DNA from: Mycolicibacterium phlei
Lineage (GTDB): Bacteria; Actinomycetota; Actinomycetes; Mycobacteriales; Mycobacteriaceae
Reading direction: 5' to 3'
DNA length: 64,000 nt
NCBI RefSeq assembly: GCF_001583415.1
Contig: NZ_CP014475.1
Location: 4,154,001-4,218,000, forward strand
Shown: positions 49,442 to 58,141 of the stretch, one piece after another
How the letters are laid out: every line of letters begins with the position of its first letter
How positions within the stretch are numbered: position 1 is the first letter of the stretch
Translations under genes and position numbers: made by a program
The notes under the pieces: model-generated
What the model was told of the DNA's origin: nothing
Database searches by the model: none
The model's input: the letters and a program-made list of their open reading frames with translations, nothing else

Positions 49442-51049
49442 ATGACCACGATGGACTTGTTCGTCAGCCCGCTCGGGCGCGTCGAGGGCGACCTCGACGT
49501 TCGGGTGACCATCGAAGACGGCGTCGTCACCTCGGCGTGGACCGAGGCCGCCATGTTCCGCGGATTCGAGATCATCCTGCAGGGTAAGGACCCCCAGGCC
49601 GGCCTGGTGGTCACCCCGCGCATCTGCGGTATCTGCGGCGGCAGCCATCTCTACAAGTCGGCGTACGCGCTGGACACGGCGTGGCGGACCCATATCCCGC
49701 AGAACGCCACGCTGATTCGCAACATCTGCCAGGCCTGCGAGACGCTGCAGTCGATTCCGCGGTACTTCTACGCCCTGTTCGCCATCGACCTGACGAACAA
49801 GAACTACGCGAAGTCGAAGCTGTACGACGAGGCGGTGCGCCGGTTCGCGCCCTACGTCGGCACCAGCTACCAGAGGGGTGTGGTGCTGTCGAACAAGCCC
49901 GTCGAGGTGTACGCGATCTTCGGCGGGCAGTGGCCGCACTCCAGCTTCATGGTGCCGGGCGGCGTGATGAGCGCCCCGACGCTGTCGGACGTCACCCGCT
50001 CGATCGCGATCCTGGAGCACTGGAAGGACGAGTGGCTCGAAAAGCAGTGGCTGGGTTGCTCGATCGACCGCTGGCTGGAGAACAAGACCTGGGAGGACGT
50101 GCTGGCCTGGGTCGACGAGAACGAGGCCCAGCACAACAGCGACTGCGGGTTCTTCATCCGCTACGCCCTCGACATCGGTCTGGACAAGTACGGCCAGGGC
50201 GTCGGCAACTACATCTCCACCGGCACCTACTTCGAGCCGTCGCTGTACGAGAACCCGACCATCGAGGACCGCAACGGCGCGCTGATCGGCCGCGGCGGGA
50301 TCTACGCCGACGGCAAGTGGTTCGAGTTCGACCAGTCCCGCGTCCGTGAGGACGTCACGCACTCCTTCTACAAGGGCACCGGCGCCCTGCACCCGTTCGA
50401 CGGGGAGACCATCCCGATCGACCCGGAGGAGGGCAAGAAGCAGGGCAAGTACAGCTGGGCCAAGTCGCCGCGCTACGACGTTCCCGGTCTGGGTCACGTC
50501 CCGCTGGAGACCGGTCCGCTGGCCCGCCGGATGGCCGCCGCCGCCCCGAACGCCGCGGCCCACCAGGACAGCGACACCCTGTTCCTCGACATCATGAACA
50601 AGCTGGGCCCGAGCGTGCTGGTGCGCCAGCTGGCCCGCGTGCACGAGGGGCCGAAGTACTACAAGTGGGTGATGGACTGGCTCAGCCGGCTGGATCTGAA
50701 GGAGAGCTTCTACACCAAGCCCACCGAGTACGCCGAGGGCCGAGGCTTCGGCTCCACCGAGGCGGCCCGCGGCGCGCTCTCGGACTGGATCGTCATCGAG
50801 GACAGCAAGATCAAGAACTATCAGGTCATCACCCCGACCGCGTGGAACATCGGGCCGCGTGACGGCGCCGACGTCCTCGGCCCGATCGAGAAGGCGTTCG
50901 TCGGGACCCCGATCGTCGACACCGAGGACCCGGTGGAGCTGGGCCACGTCGCCCGTAGCTTCGACTCCTGCCTGGTGTGCACGGTGCACGCCTACGACGG
51001 CAAGACCGGTCGGGAGATGTCGAAGTTCGTGATCAACGAAATGGTGTGA
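49442..51049 (+). CDS. hucL: [NiFe]-hydrogenase large subunit, group 2a (Huc)
   Basis: 535 residues, ATG at 49442. It carries the bimetallic active site. L1 motif R60-I-C62-G-I-C65-G-G-S-H69 and L2 motif D-S-C510-L-V-C513-T-V-H516 supply the four Cys ligands. After His516 a 19-residue C-terminal peptide (A517 to V535) must be cut off by the protease encoded next, once Ni is in place. The enzyme oxidises H2, down to atmospheric levels in the M. smegmatis homolog. The stop TGA overlaps the protease GTG (GTGA). Confidence 0.95.
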   Translation: MTTMDLFVSPLGRVEGDLDVRVTIEDGVVTSAWTEAAMFRGFEIILQGKDPQAGLVVTPRICGICGGSHLYKSAYALDTAWRTHIPQNATLIRNICQACETLQSIPRYFYALFAIDLTNKNYAKSKLYDEAVRRFAPYVGTSYQRGVVLSNKPVEVYAIFGGQWPHSSFMVPGGVMSAPTLSDVTRSIAILEHWKDEWLEKQWLGCSIDRWLENKTWEDVLAWVDENEAQHNSDCGFFIRYALDIGLDKYGQGVGNYISTGTYFEPSLYENPTIEDRNGALIGRGGIYADGKWFEFDQSRVREDVTHSFYKGTGALHPFDGETIPIDPEEGKKQGKYSWAKSPRYDVPGLGHVPLETGPLARRMAAAAPNAAAHQDSDTLFLDIMNKLGPSVLVRQLARVHEGPKYYKWVMDWLSRLDLKESFYTKPTEYAEGRGFGSTEAARGALSDWIVIEDSKIKNYQVITPTAWNIGPRDGADVLGPIEKAFVGTPIVDTEDPVELGHVARSFDSCLVCTVHAYDGKTGREMSKFVINEMV

Positions 51050-51894
51050 TTCCGACGTCGACCACATCCAACGACACGGCACACGCCCCGGACCCGCTTC
51101 TGGAGCCGCCGGGCTGTGGGCTGCTGATCGTCGGTTGCGGCAACCTGCTGCGCGGTGATGACGGTGTCGGGCCGATCCTGGTGCGCCACCTGTGGGACCG
51201 GGGGATGCCCGATCCCGTTCGCCTCGCCGACGGCGGGACCGCCGGAATGGACGTCGCGTTCAAGATGCGCGGCGCCGAGCGGGTCGTGATCGTCGACGCC
51301 TCTGCGACCGGAGCCGCGCCGGGCACCATCTATCGGGTGCCCGGCGCGGAGCTCGCCGAGCTGCCGCCGCTGCAGGGCCTGCACTCGCATTCGTTCCGCT
51401 GGGACCACGCAATCGCGTTCGCGCGCTGGGCGCTGGCCGACGAATGTCCGGACGACATCACGGTTTTCCTCATCGAGGCCGCCGACATGACGCTGGGGGC
51501 GGACCTGTCGCCCGCGGTCGCCGAGGCGATGGAGAAGGTGATCGACGTGATCGAGCGGGACTTCGTCGCCCCGCTGCGGCCCGAGCCGCCCACCGACCCC
51601 GACGCGCTGACCGTCGAGTTCACCGACGACGGGTACCTGCGGTTGTCCGCAGCGCTGGCCGCGTCCCGGTTCCCCGCCGACGTGGCGGTCGCGAGCCTGC
51701 GCGACGGGGAGCTGTGGCTGCTGCCGTTGCGCGGGCCGCGCAGCGGCGGCCTGCTGCTCAAACAACGCAACCCGGCCGGTGACCGGGCGGTTCTGGTGCG
51801 TGAGGTGCTCGCCGACGACATCCCCGCCGGACGACACCCCGCGACGTGGGACTCCGAGCACGGCGCGTTGCGAATTCCGTTGGAGCAGAAGTGA
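51046..51894 (+). CDS. hucD: Hydrogenase maturation protease with C-terminal extension (HucD-like)
   Basis: 282 residues, GTG overlapping the hucL stop. Residues about 25-185 are the HybD/HyaD-type endopeptidase (G-C-G-N-L-L-R-G-D-D-G-V-G-P, then D-G-G-T-A-G-M-D, and a His in H-S-H-S-F-R-W that complete the Ni-sensing site). It cuts the large-subunit C-terminal peptide. The usual family length is about 160; here about 95 more residues follow (D-A-L-T-V-E-F-T-D-D-G and W-L-L-P-L-R-G-P segments), a separate small domain of unknown function, perhaps binding the large subunit or the TPR protein. Confidence 0.88.
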   Translation: MIPTSTTSNDTAHAPDPLLEPPGCGLLIVGCGNLLRGDDGVGPILVRHLWDRGMPDPVRLADGGTAGMDVAFKMRGAERVVIVDASATGAAPGTIYRVPGAELAELPPLQGLHSHSFRWDHAIAFARWALADECPDDITVFLIEAADMTLGADLSPAVAEAMEKVIDVIERDFVAPLRPEPPTDPDALTVEFTDDGYLRLSAALAASRFPADVAVASLRDGELWLLPLRGPRSGGLLLKQRNPAGDRAVLVREVLADDIPAGRHPATWDSEHGALRIPLEQK

Positions 51895-52121
51895 CGATCG
51901 TGGCCGACGAACCCGAGATCAGCACCGACGACGCGCTCAGCGTCGACACCGTGGTGGTGGAGGTTCGCGGCCAGTGGGCCGTCGACATCATCGTGGTGTT
52001 CGCCGACGGTATCGTGCGCAAGCGCATCGAGACCTACCGCACCAAGAACCTGGCCGAGATCGCGGCGAAGTTGATCAAACGGGCCGCCGAACGAGACATC
52101 AAAGGACCGCTGAATGGCTGA
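51891..52121 (+). CDS. Small hydrogenase-operon protein, 76 residues, unknown
   Basis: GTG overlaps the hucD stop (GTGA); ATG of the next gene overlaps its end by 8 nt. The sequence has a beta hairpin-like V-V-V-E-V-R-G-Q-W-A-V-D-I-I-V-V-F-A-D-G-I-V and a following basic helix (A-E-I-A-A-K-L-I-K-R). No metal ligands. Position suggests assembly of Huc. Not recognised by me as a named family. Confidence 0.72.
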   Translation: MTIVADEPEISTDDALSVDTVVVEVRGQWAVDIIVVFADGIVRKRIETYRTKNLAEIAAKLIKRAAERDIKGPLNG

Positions 52122-53406
52122 CACCCTGGGGATCTCCACCTCGCTCGCCGAGCCGGCGGTTGTGACCGCGCCGCGCCCGCAACCGCTGGGCATCTTCGGG
52201 CTGCCGCTCGGCTACCTGCTCATCCCCGGCGGCCCCGAGACCGATCACGTGCGCACCGCGATGCTGGCCGGGCAGCTGCCCGACACCTGGCCCGCCGGGC
52301 TGCGCGCGCACGAGCTCGCGCTGGCCGGTGACCGGGAGGGGGCGCTCGAGGCGCTGGCCGGTGCCACCGACCCGGTGAGCCGCTACAACCGCTTCGTGCT
52401 CGACCCGGACAGCGTCAACTCCGACGAATTACGTGCCGAGCTAGGTGAATTCGCTGTTCTGGTGGACGTGGTGCGGTTCACGCTGGGCCGCTCCGACATC
52501 GTGCCCGCCGCTGACGGGCTGCAGGGTGAACTCGCCGCTGTGGTGCTGTCGGCGCAGGCCAGTGCGGCGCTGGCGGACGGCGACCCCGACACCGCCATCG
52601 CGCTGCTGGACCGCGCGGCCGCCGCCGCGGCCCCGGTGTCCAAACCGATGGCAGGCACGCTTCTGGCCGGGGCGGCGGAGATCAGCCGCACCACCGGCGC
52701 TGCGGATGCGGGGGTTCGGCTGCAGAACGCGCTGGCCGCGCTCGACGGCGCCGACGGGCTGCGGGTCAGTCGCGCCGAAGTGCACCTGTGTCTGGCCGGT
52801 GTGCTGCACGAGCAGGCCGACGGCGAACCCCACCTACTGAATATGGCGGTGCCCCAGTACCATTCGGCGCTCCAGCTGATCAAGCGGGAGGACGCCCCCG
52901 AGGTGTGGGCGGCCGCGCACGCCGGGCTCGCCACCGCCTACCTGACCATGCCGATGGTGGAGGCCTCCAGTCAGCTGCGGCTGGGGGTGGCGGCGCAGTC
53001 GCTGCGGTCGGCGCTGACCGTCTACACCCGCGAGACCCACCCGCAGGAGTGGGCGAGCGTGCAACTGAACCTGGCCAACTCGCTGGTGTACACCCCGTCG
53101 CGGCACCAACGGGAGAACCTCGTCGAGGCCGTCGAGATCTACGAGGCCGTGCTGCAGACCCGCGACCGCGGCGCCGATCCGCTGGGCCGGGCCCGGGTGC
53201 TGGCCAACCAGGGCAACGTGCTGGCCCACCTCGGCATGTTCGAGGAGGCCAAGGCCAAGCTGTATGAGGCGCGGTTCCTGTTCGAGGAACTCGGTGACAA
53301 CGACTCGGTACGCGCCGTGCGCGGTGTGCTCGACGAGATCGCCCGCCAACGCGTGCTTTCCAGTACCGACGACGCAGGAGGCAGCGATGTCGACAGCAGT
53401 GTCTGA
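52114..53406 (+). CDS. TPR-like helical repeat protein in the hydrogenase operon
   Basis: 430 residues. Alpha-helical, with degenerate tetratricopeptide-like repeats in the C-terminal half (A-E-V-H-L-C-L-A-G-V-L-H near 225, W-A-A-A-H-A-G-L-A-T-A-Y near 270, W-A-S-V-Q-L-N-L-A-N-S-L-V near 315 and G-R-A-R-V-L-A-N-Q-G-N-V-L-A-H-L near 360). TPR arrays bind peptides or partner proteins, so a scaffold for assembly or for the HucE-like protein is likely. No signal peptide; cytoplasmic. The end overlaps the hucE-like start by 20 nt. Confidence 0.75.
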   Translation: MADTLGISTSLAEPAVVTAPRPQPLGIFGLPLGYLLIPGGPETDHVRTAMLAGQLPDTWPAGLRAHELALAGDREGALEALAGATDPVSRYNRFVLDPDSVNSDELRAELGEFAVLVDVVRFTLGRSDIVPAADGLQGELAAVVLSAQASAALADGDPDTAIALLDRAAAAAAPVSKPMAGTLLAGAAEISRTTGAADAGVRLQNALAALDGADGLRVSRAEVHLCLAGVLHEQADGEPHLLNMAVPQYHSALQLIKREDAPEVWAAAHAGLATAYLTMPMVEASSQLRLGVAAQSLRSALTVYTRETHPQEWASVQLNLANSLVYTPSRHQRENLVEAVEIYEAVLQTRDRGADPLGRARVLANQGNVLAHLGMFEEAKAKLYEARFLFEELGDNDSVRAVRGVLDEIARQRVLSSTDDAGGSDVDSSV

Positions 53407-54280
53407 GGCCGTCACCAGCCCGTCGTTCGAAGAACTCGCCCAGCGCGTCGACAAAGCCGTGGCGGCGCTGGCGCAACTCGATCCCGAAGCGCGCAAGGTC
53501 GCCGAGGAGCTCAAGAACTCGATCGAGGCGATCCACCGCGAGGCGCTGGTCACGATCGTGCGCCGGATGCGCGCCGACGACGCCGCCCGCGCGGTGCTTT
53601 TCGAGCTCGTCGATGATCCGACGGTACGGCTGCTGCTGTCGCTGCACGGCATCATCCGCCCCGATCCGGTGACCGAGGCGAACCGGGCGCTGCAGGAGGT
53701 GCGGCCGCAGCTGCACGACCACGGCGGCGACGTCACGCTGGTGCGGATCGAGGACGGCACCGCCTTCGTCCGGTTGCACGGGGCCTGCAACGGGTGTTCG
53801 ATGTCGTCGGTGACCCTGCGCACCCTGGTGGAAACGGCGTTGGTGGACAACGTCTCAGCGGTCACCGCCGTCGAGGTGCTGCCCACCGAGCCGGAGCCCA
53901 CGGTGATCGCGCCGGAGTCGCTGTTCGCCCACCGTCGGCGCGACGGTGACGGCTGGGTGCGCGCCGGACGTGCCGCCGACGTGCCCGACGGCGGGCTGGT
54001 CACGTTCTCGGTGACCGCGCCGACGTCCGGGCGGGAACTCGGTGTGCTGGTCGTCAACGTGGCCGACCAGCTCACCGCCTATGTCAACGAATGCGCCCAC
54101 GAAGCGCTGCCGCTCGACGGTGCGGTGCTCGACGTCGACAACGGCACGCTGACCTGCCCGTGGCACGGCTTCTGCTACGACGCCTCCTCCGGGGAGTGCC
54201 TGAGCGCACCCGGGGCGCAACTCGAACAGCTGCCGCTGCGGGTCGACGGGGACGACATCTGGGTGCGGGTCGCACAGTGA
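53387..54280 (+). CDS. hucE: NifU-domain/Rieske iron-sulfur protein (HucE-like)
   Basis: 297 residues. The N-terminal region is helical; a NifU C-terminal domain (about 100-165) has G-A-C-N-G-C, the two-Cys Fe-S scaffold motif; the C-terminus is a Rieske [2Fe-2S] domain with E-C-A-H (about residue 235) and C-P-W-H-G-F (about 255), the complete C-x-H / C-x-x-H ligand set. In M. smegmatis a protein of this plan (HucE) is needed for full Huc activity, presumably in electron transfer or cluster supply; that name is from memory. Start ATG at 53387 with AGGAGG. Confidence 0.85.
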   Translation: MSTAVSEAVTSPSFEELAQRVDKAVAALAQLDPEARKVAEELKNSIEAIHREALVTIVRRMRADDAARAVLFELVDDPTVRLLLSLHGIIRPDPVTEANRALQEVRPQLHDHGGDVTLVRIEDGTAFVRLHGACNGCSMSSVTLRTLVETALVDNVSAVTAVEVLPTEPEPTVIAPESLFAHRRRDGDGWVRAGRAADVPDGGLVTFSVTAPTSGRELGVLVVNVADQLTAYVNECAHEALPLDGAVLDVDNGTLTCPWHGFCYDASSGECLSAPGAQLEQLPLRVDGDDIWVRVAQ

Positions 54281-55524
54281 CTGTCAACCCGGCCCCCAGC
54301 CCGCCCGACCCGGCGACCCACGTCCGCCCCGAGTCGATCCGCACCGTGCGCGTCGGGCTCGCACCACCGCGGCCCGCCGGCCCGTCGGCCGATGTGAGCG
54401 GCGGCTGGTTCCCCGAAACCTGGCTCGGCGCACCGGCTCCCGGCGGGCTGGCGCTGCCGGCGGCGAGCCCCACCCGGGCGTGGATGTACTCACCGCGCGG
54501 GGTGTACTTCGACGACGACCACCTGGTGGTCGCCGACTCGGGCAATCACCGCGTGATGATCTGGCACGGACTGCCGGACCGGGACAGCCAGCCCGCCGAC
54601 GTGGTGCTCGGCCAGCCCGACGACACCACCGAGGGACACGCCGCCGGCGGTCGCGGCCCCGAGAACGGGATGCACCTGCCCACCGGCGTGCTGGTGCACG
54701 ACGGCCGGCTGATCGTCGCCGACGCCTGGCACCACCGCATCCTGGTGTGGCACCGGGTTCCCGAGACCGACGGCCGTCCACCGGATCTGGTGCTCGGCCA
54801 ACCGGACTTCAGCGCGGTGGAGCCCAACGCCGGCGGAGACTGTACGCCCGCCACCCTGTACTGGCCGTTCGGCATCGCGGTGATCGGATCGGTCTTCTGG
54901 GTCGCAGACACCGGTAACCGACGGGTGCTGGGCTGGCGCGGCGGGCTCCCCGAACCGGGGCGGCCCGCCGACATCGTGTTGGGCCAGCCCGACGGCACCA
55001 GCCGTGAGGAGAACCGCGGAGAGGCTGTCGGACCGGCCAGCTTCCGCTGGCCGCACGCGATCACCGGGCATGACGGGCTGCTGCTGGTCGCCGACGCCGG
55101 CGACCACCGGGTACTCGGCTGGTCGCCGCTGCCCGACGGCGACACCCCGGCGCAACGGCTGCTGGGCCAGCCGGATTTCGACACCGCGGGCGAGTGGCCC
55201 TACGGCCCGCAGCGCGGTGACCGGTTCCGTTTCCCGTACGCGGCGAGCATGGATCCGGCCGGCGAGGGCCGCCTCGCGGTCGCCGACACCGCCAACAACC
55301 GGGTGCTGGTCTGGGACGGCGCGGCCTGGGACGGTGCCGCGCCGGACGGCCGACCCGCCGACCACGTGCTGGCCCAGCCGAGTTTCGAGTCCAACGGCGA
55401 GAACCGGTGGAGCGCGGTCACTCCCGACAGCATGTGCTGGCCGTACGGGCTGTGGCTGCACGGCGACCGGCTGGCGGTGGCCGACTCCGGGAACAACCGC
55501 GTCATGATCTGGCGGCGGACATGA
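54277..55524 (+). CDS. NHL-repeat beta-propeller protein in the hydrogenase operon
   Basis: 415 residues, GTG overlapping the hucE stop (GTGA). Six or so NHL-type blades recur at about 60-70-residue intervals, each with V-A-D-S/A/T-G-N-H/R-R-V and V-L-G-Q-P-D: near residues 88-120, 145-175, 207-240, 268-300, 325-360 and 390-415. The last blade ends with N-N-R-V-M-I-W. Such propellers are protein-interaction platforms. No signal peptide. A role in assembly or membrane attachment of Huc is inference. Confidence 0.82.
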   Translation: MTVNPAPSPPDPATHVRPESIRTVRVGLAPPRPAGPSADVSGGWFPETWLGAPAPGGLALPAASPTRAWMYSPRGVYFDDDHLVVADSGNHRVMIWHGLPDRDSQPADVVLGQPDDTTEGHAAGGRGPENGMHLPTGVLVHDGRLIVADAWHHRILVWHRVPETDGRPPDLVLGQPDFSAVEPNAGGDCTPATLYWPFGIAVIGSVFWVADTGNRRVLGWRGGLPEPGRPADIVLGQPDGTSREENRGEAVGPASFRWPHAITGHDGLLLVADAGDHRVLGWSPLPDGDTPAQRLLGQPDFDTAGEWPYGPQRGDRFRFPYAASMDPAGEGRLAVADTANNRVLVWDGAAWDGAAPDGRPADHVLAQPSFESNGENRWSAVTPDSMCWPYGLWLHGDRLAVADSGNNRVMIWRRT

Positions 55525-57875
55525 CCACGTTCGCGATCGCGTCGCAGCAGCGCCGCCGGCTCACCGTCACCGGCGTGGTTCAGGGCGTCGGCTTCCGGCC
55601 GTTCGTGCACCGGCTGGCCACCGACCTGGGCCTGTCCGGGTTCGTCGGCAACGACTCGTCGGCGGTGTTCATCGAGGTCCAGGGCGACCCGACCGCGCTG
55701 GCCGAGTTCGACCGCCGGCTGCGCACCCACGCGCCGCCGCTGGCCCGCATCGAGTCCGTCGCCGCCGACGACCTGACACCGGTGTCCGACACGGGTTTCC
55801 GGATCGTGGCCAGTGAGCGTGACGAGGCGGCACCCACACCGATCCCACCGGACATCGCGGTCTGCGACGACTGCCTGGCCGAACTGTTCGACCCGGCCGA
55901 CCGGCGCTACCGCCACCCCTTCATCACCTGCACCAACTGCGGTCCGCGGTTCACGATCATCCGGTCGCTGCCCTACGACCGGCCCGCCACCACGATGGCC
56001 GGGTTCGTGATGTGCGACCGGTGCGCCGCCGAGTACGCCGACCCGGCCGACCGCCGCTTCCACGCCCAGCCGATCGCCTGCCCGGACTGCGGGCCCACCC
56101 TGTGGTTCGACGCCGACAGCGAACGGGTGACCGGGGCGGACGCCGCGATCGCCGCCGCGCAGCGGGCACTGGCCGCCGGGCGGGTGGTCGCGATCAAGGG
56201 CATCGGCGGCTACCACCTGGCGTGTCTGCCCGGTTCGGCGGCGGCGGTCGCCGAGCTGCGGCGGCGAAAGTCGCGGGGCGGCAAGCCGTTCGCCGTGATG
56301 GTGCGTGACCTCGCCACGGCCGCCCGGTTCGCCGAGATCAGCGCCGAGGAGGCCGCGGTGCTGTGCGGTCCGGCCCGCCCGATCGTGCTGCTGCGCCGTC
56401 GCGCCGACGCGCCGGTGGCCGCCGGGGTGGCTCCGGGCAACCCGCTGATCGGCCTGATGCTGCCCTACTCCCCCGTGCACCACCTGCTGTTCGCACCGGT
56501 GCCCGGAGCGGACGCGCCGGTGCCCGACGCACTGGTGCTCACCAGCGCCAACCGCTCCGACGAGCCGATCTGCCACACCGACGAGGACGCCGCGCAGCGG
56601 CTGCCCGGGCTGGCCGACGCGGTCCTCGACCACGACCGGCCGATCCACGTGCCCTGTGACGACTCGGTGGTGCGCGTGGTCGACGGCCGCGAGCTGCCGC
56701 TGCGGCGCTCGCGCGGATTCGCCCCGCTGCCGGTGGATCTGGGCTGCGACGGGCCCCGGGTGCTGGCCGTCGGCGGCGAGCTGAAGAACACGTTCTGCCT
56801 CACCGACGGCCGGCGCGCCTACATGTCGGCCCACATCGGCGACATGGGCTCGCCCGCGACGCTGACCGCGTTCACCCGGTCGGTGCGGCAGCTGACCGAA
56901 ATGCGCGGCACCCCTGCGCGCCTGGCCGCCGACCTGCACCCGGGCTACGTCACCAGCAGCTGGGCCGACCGCACCGCGGGCGAGCGGCCGCTGGACCTGG
57001 TGCAGCACCACCACGCGCATGTGGTGTCGCTGCTGGCCGAGCACGGCAGGCTGGGCGAACCGGTGATCGGGGTCGCCTTCGACGGCACCGGCTACGGCTG
57101 CGACGAAACCGTCTGGGGCGGCGAGATTCTGCGACTCGGCTCCGACACCCACCGGTTCACCCGGGCCGGTCACCTCGGCGCGGTGCCGATGGCCGGTGGC
57201 GACGCCGCGGTGCGCAACCCGTGGCGGATGGCGCTGTCACACCTGTGGCACGCCGGTGTCGACTGGGATCCGGTCCTGGCACCGGTCGCCGCCGCCGGCG
57301 ACGCCGGGCTGCGGCTGCTGCGCACCCAGTTCGACAGCGGCCGCGGCTGCGTGCCGACCAGCAGCATGGGCCGGCTGTTCGACGCGGTCGCCGCGCTGCT
57401 CGGGGTCCGTCAGAGCATCGACTACGAGGGCCAGGCCGCCATCGAACTGGAGGTGCTGGCAACCTCCGCTGAGTCGGCTCCACGGCTGCGGCTGGGCCTG
57501 TCCCGCGACGGAATCCTCGATTCCGCACCGCTGTTCACCGGTCTCGTCGCCGCGCTGCGCGACGGGGCGGCACCCGCGGATTTGGCGTTGGCGTTCCACC
57601 GCGCGGTGGCGGTGGCGGTGGCCGAGGTGGTCACCCTCGTCGCGGGCCCGACCACCGTGGTGGGGCTGACCGGCGGCGTGTTCCAGAATGTGCTGCTGCT
57701 GCGCGACTGCCGCCAACTGCTGGAGGAGGCCGGCTTCGAGGTACTCATTCACCGCACTGTCCCGCCCAACGACGGCGGGCTGGCGCTCGGTCAGGCCGCG
57801 ATCGCCGCCCTCGCGGCGCTGGCGGAGGGCACCGGCCCGCAACGCGAGATCGGAGGACGAACACCATGTGTCTAG
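55521..57875 (+). CDS. hypF: Carbamoyltransferase HypF
   Basis: 784 residues, ATG overlapping the previous stop (ATGA). It turns carbamoyl phosphate into the thiocarboxamide on HypE that becomes the cyanide ligands of the active-site iron. Domains in order: acylphosphatase (12-98, G-V-V-Q-G-V-G-F-R-P), two zinc fingers (from C-D-D-C near 114 to C-P-D-C near 192), YrdC-like (about 200-385, G-I-G-G-Y-H-L-A-C), and a Kae1/HypF C-terminal domain with H-H-H-A-H near 495 and D-G-G-L-A-L-G-Q at the end. Full length for the family. Confidence 0.95.
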   Translation: MTTFAIASQQRRRLTVTGVVQGVGFRPFVHRLATDLGLSGFVGNDSSAVFIEVQGDPTALAEFDRRLRTHAPPLARIESVAADDLTPVSDTGFRIVASERDEAAPTPIPPDIAVCDDCLAELFDPADRRYRHPFITCTNCGPRFTIIRSLPYDRPATTMAGFVMCDRCAAEYADPADRRFHAQPIACPDCGPTLWFDADSERVTGADAAIAAAQRALAAGRVVAIKGIGGYHLACLPGSAAAVAELRRRKSRGGKPFAVMVRDLATAARFAEISAEEAAVLCGPARPIVLLRRRADAPVAAGVAPGNPLIGLMLPYSPVHHLLFAPVPGADAPVPDALVLTSANRSDEPICHTDEDAAQRLPGLADAVLDHDRPIHVPCDDSVVRVVDGRELPLRRSRGFAPLPVDLGCDGPRVLAVGGELKNTFCLTDGRRAYMSAHIGDMGSPATLTAFTRSVRQLTEMRGTPARLAADLHPGYVTSSWADRTAGERPLDLVQHHHAHVVSLLAEHGRLGEPVIGVAFDGTGYGCDETVWGGEILRLGSDTHRFTRAGHLGAVPMAGGDAAVRNPWRMALSHLWHAGVDWDPVLAPVAAAGDAGLRLLRTQFDSGRGCVPTSSMGRLFDAVAALLGVRQSIDYEGQAAIELEVLATSAESAPRLRLGLSRDGILDSAPLFTGLVAALRDGAAPADLALAFHRAVAVAVAEVVTLVAGPTTVVGLTGGVFQNVLLLRDCRQLLEEAGFEVLIHRTVPPNDGGLALGQAAIAALAALAEGTGPQREIGGRTPCV

Positions 57876-58141
57876 GCATTCCGGGCCGGATCCTCGAGAT
57901 CTGGGACGAACCGACCGGCGGCCGGTTCGCCAGGATCGCCTTCGGCGATCAGATCAAGACCGCCTGCCTGGCGTACCTGCCCGATCTGCAGGTCGGCGAC
58001 TACACCATCGTGCACGCCGGGTTCGCGCTCACCCGCCTCGACGAGGAGACCGCGATGACCACGCTGGCCACCATGCGCGAGTACGGGGTGTTCGGCGACC
58101 CGGAGGCGACCGCACCGGTGAGCCCACAGGTGACACCGTGA
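57866..58141 (+). CDS. hypC: HypC-type maturation chaperone, first copy
   Basis: 91 residues, overlapping the hypF end by 10 nt. Starts with M-C-L-G-I-P-G-R, the conserved Cys2 that carries the Fe(CN)2CO unit after Met removal. It works with HypD and hands the iron to the large subunit. Longer tail than the second copy at 60643. The stop overlaps the next GTG (GTGA). Confidence 0.93.
   Translation: MCLGIPGRILEIWDEPTGGRFARIAFGDQIKTACLAYLPDLQVGDYTIVHAGFALTRLDEETAMTTLATMREYGVFGDPEATAPVSPQVTP

Noticed and set aside
49394..51082. A 562-codon minus-strand frame over hucL, and a 657-codon one over hypF (55200-57173)
   Set aside because: Both are antisense to genes with complete catalytic motifs; low-complexity translations without motifs.
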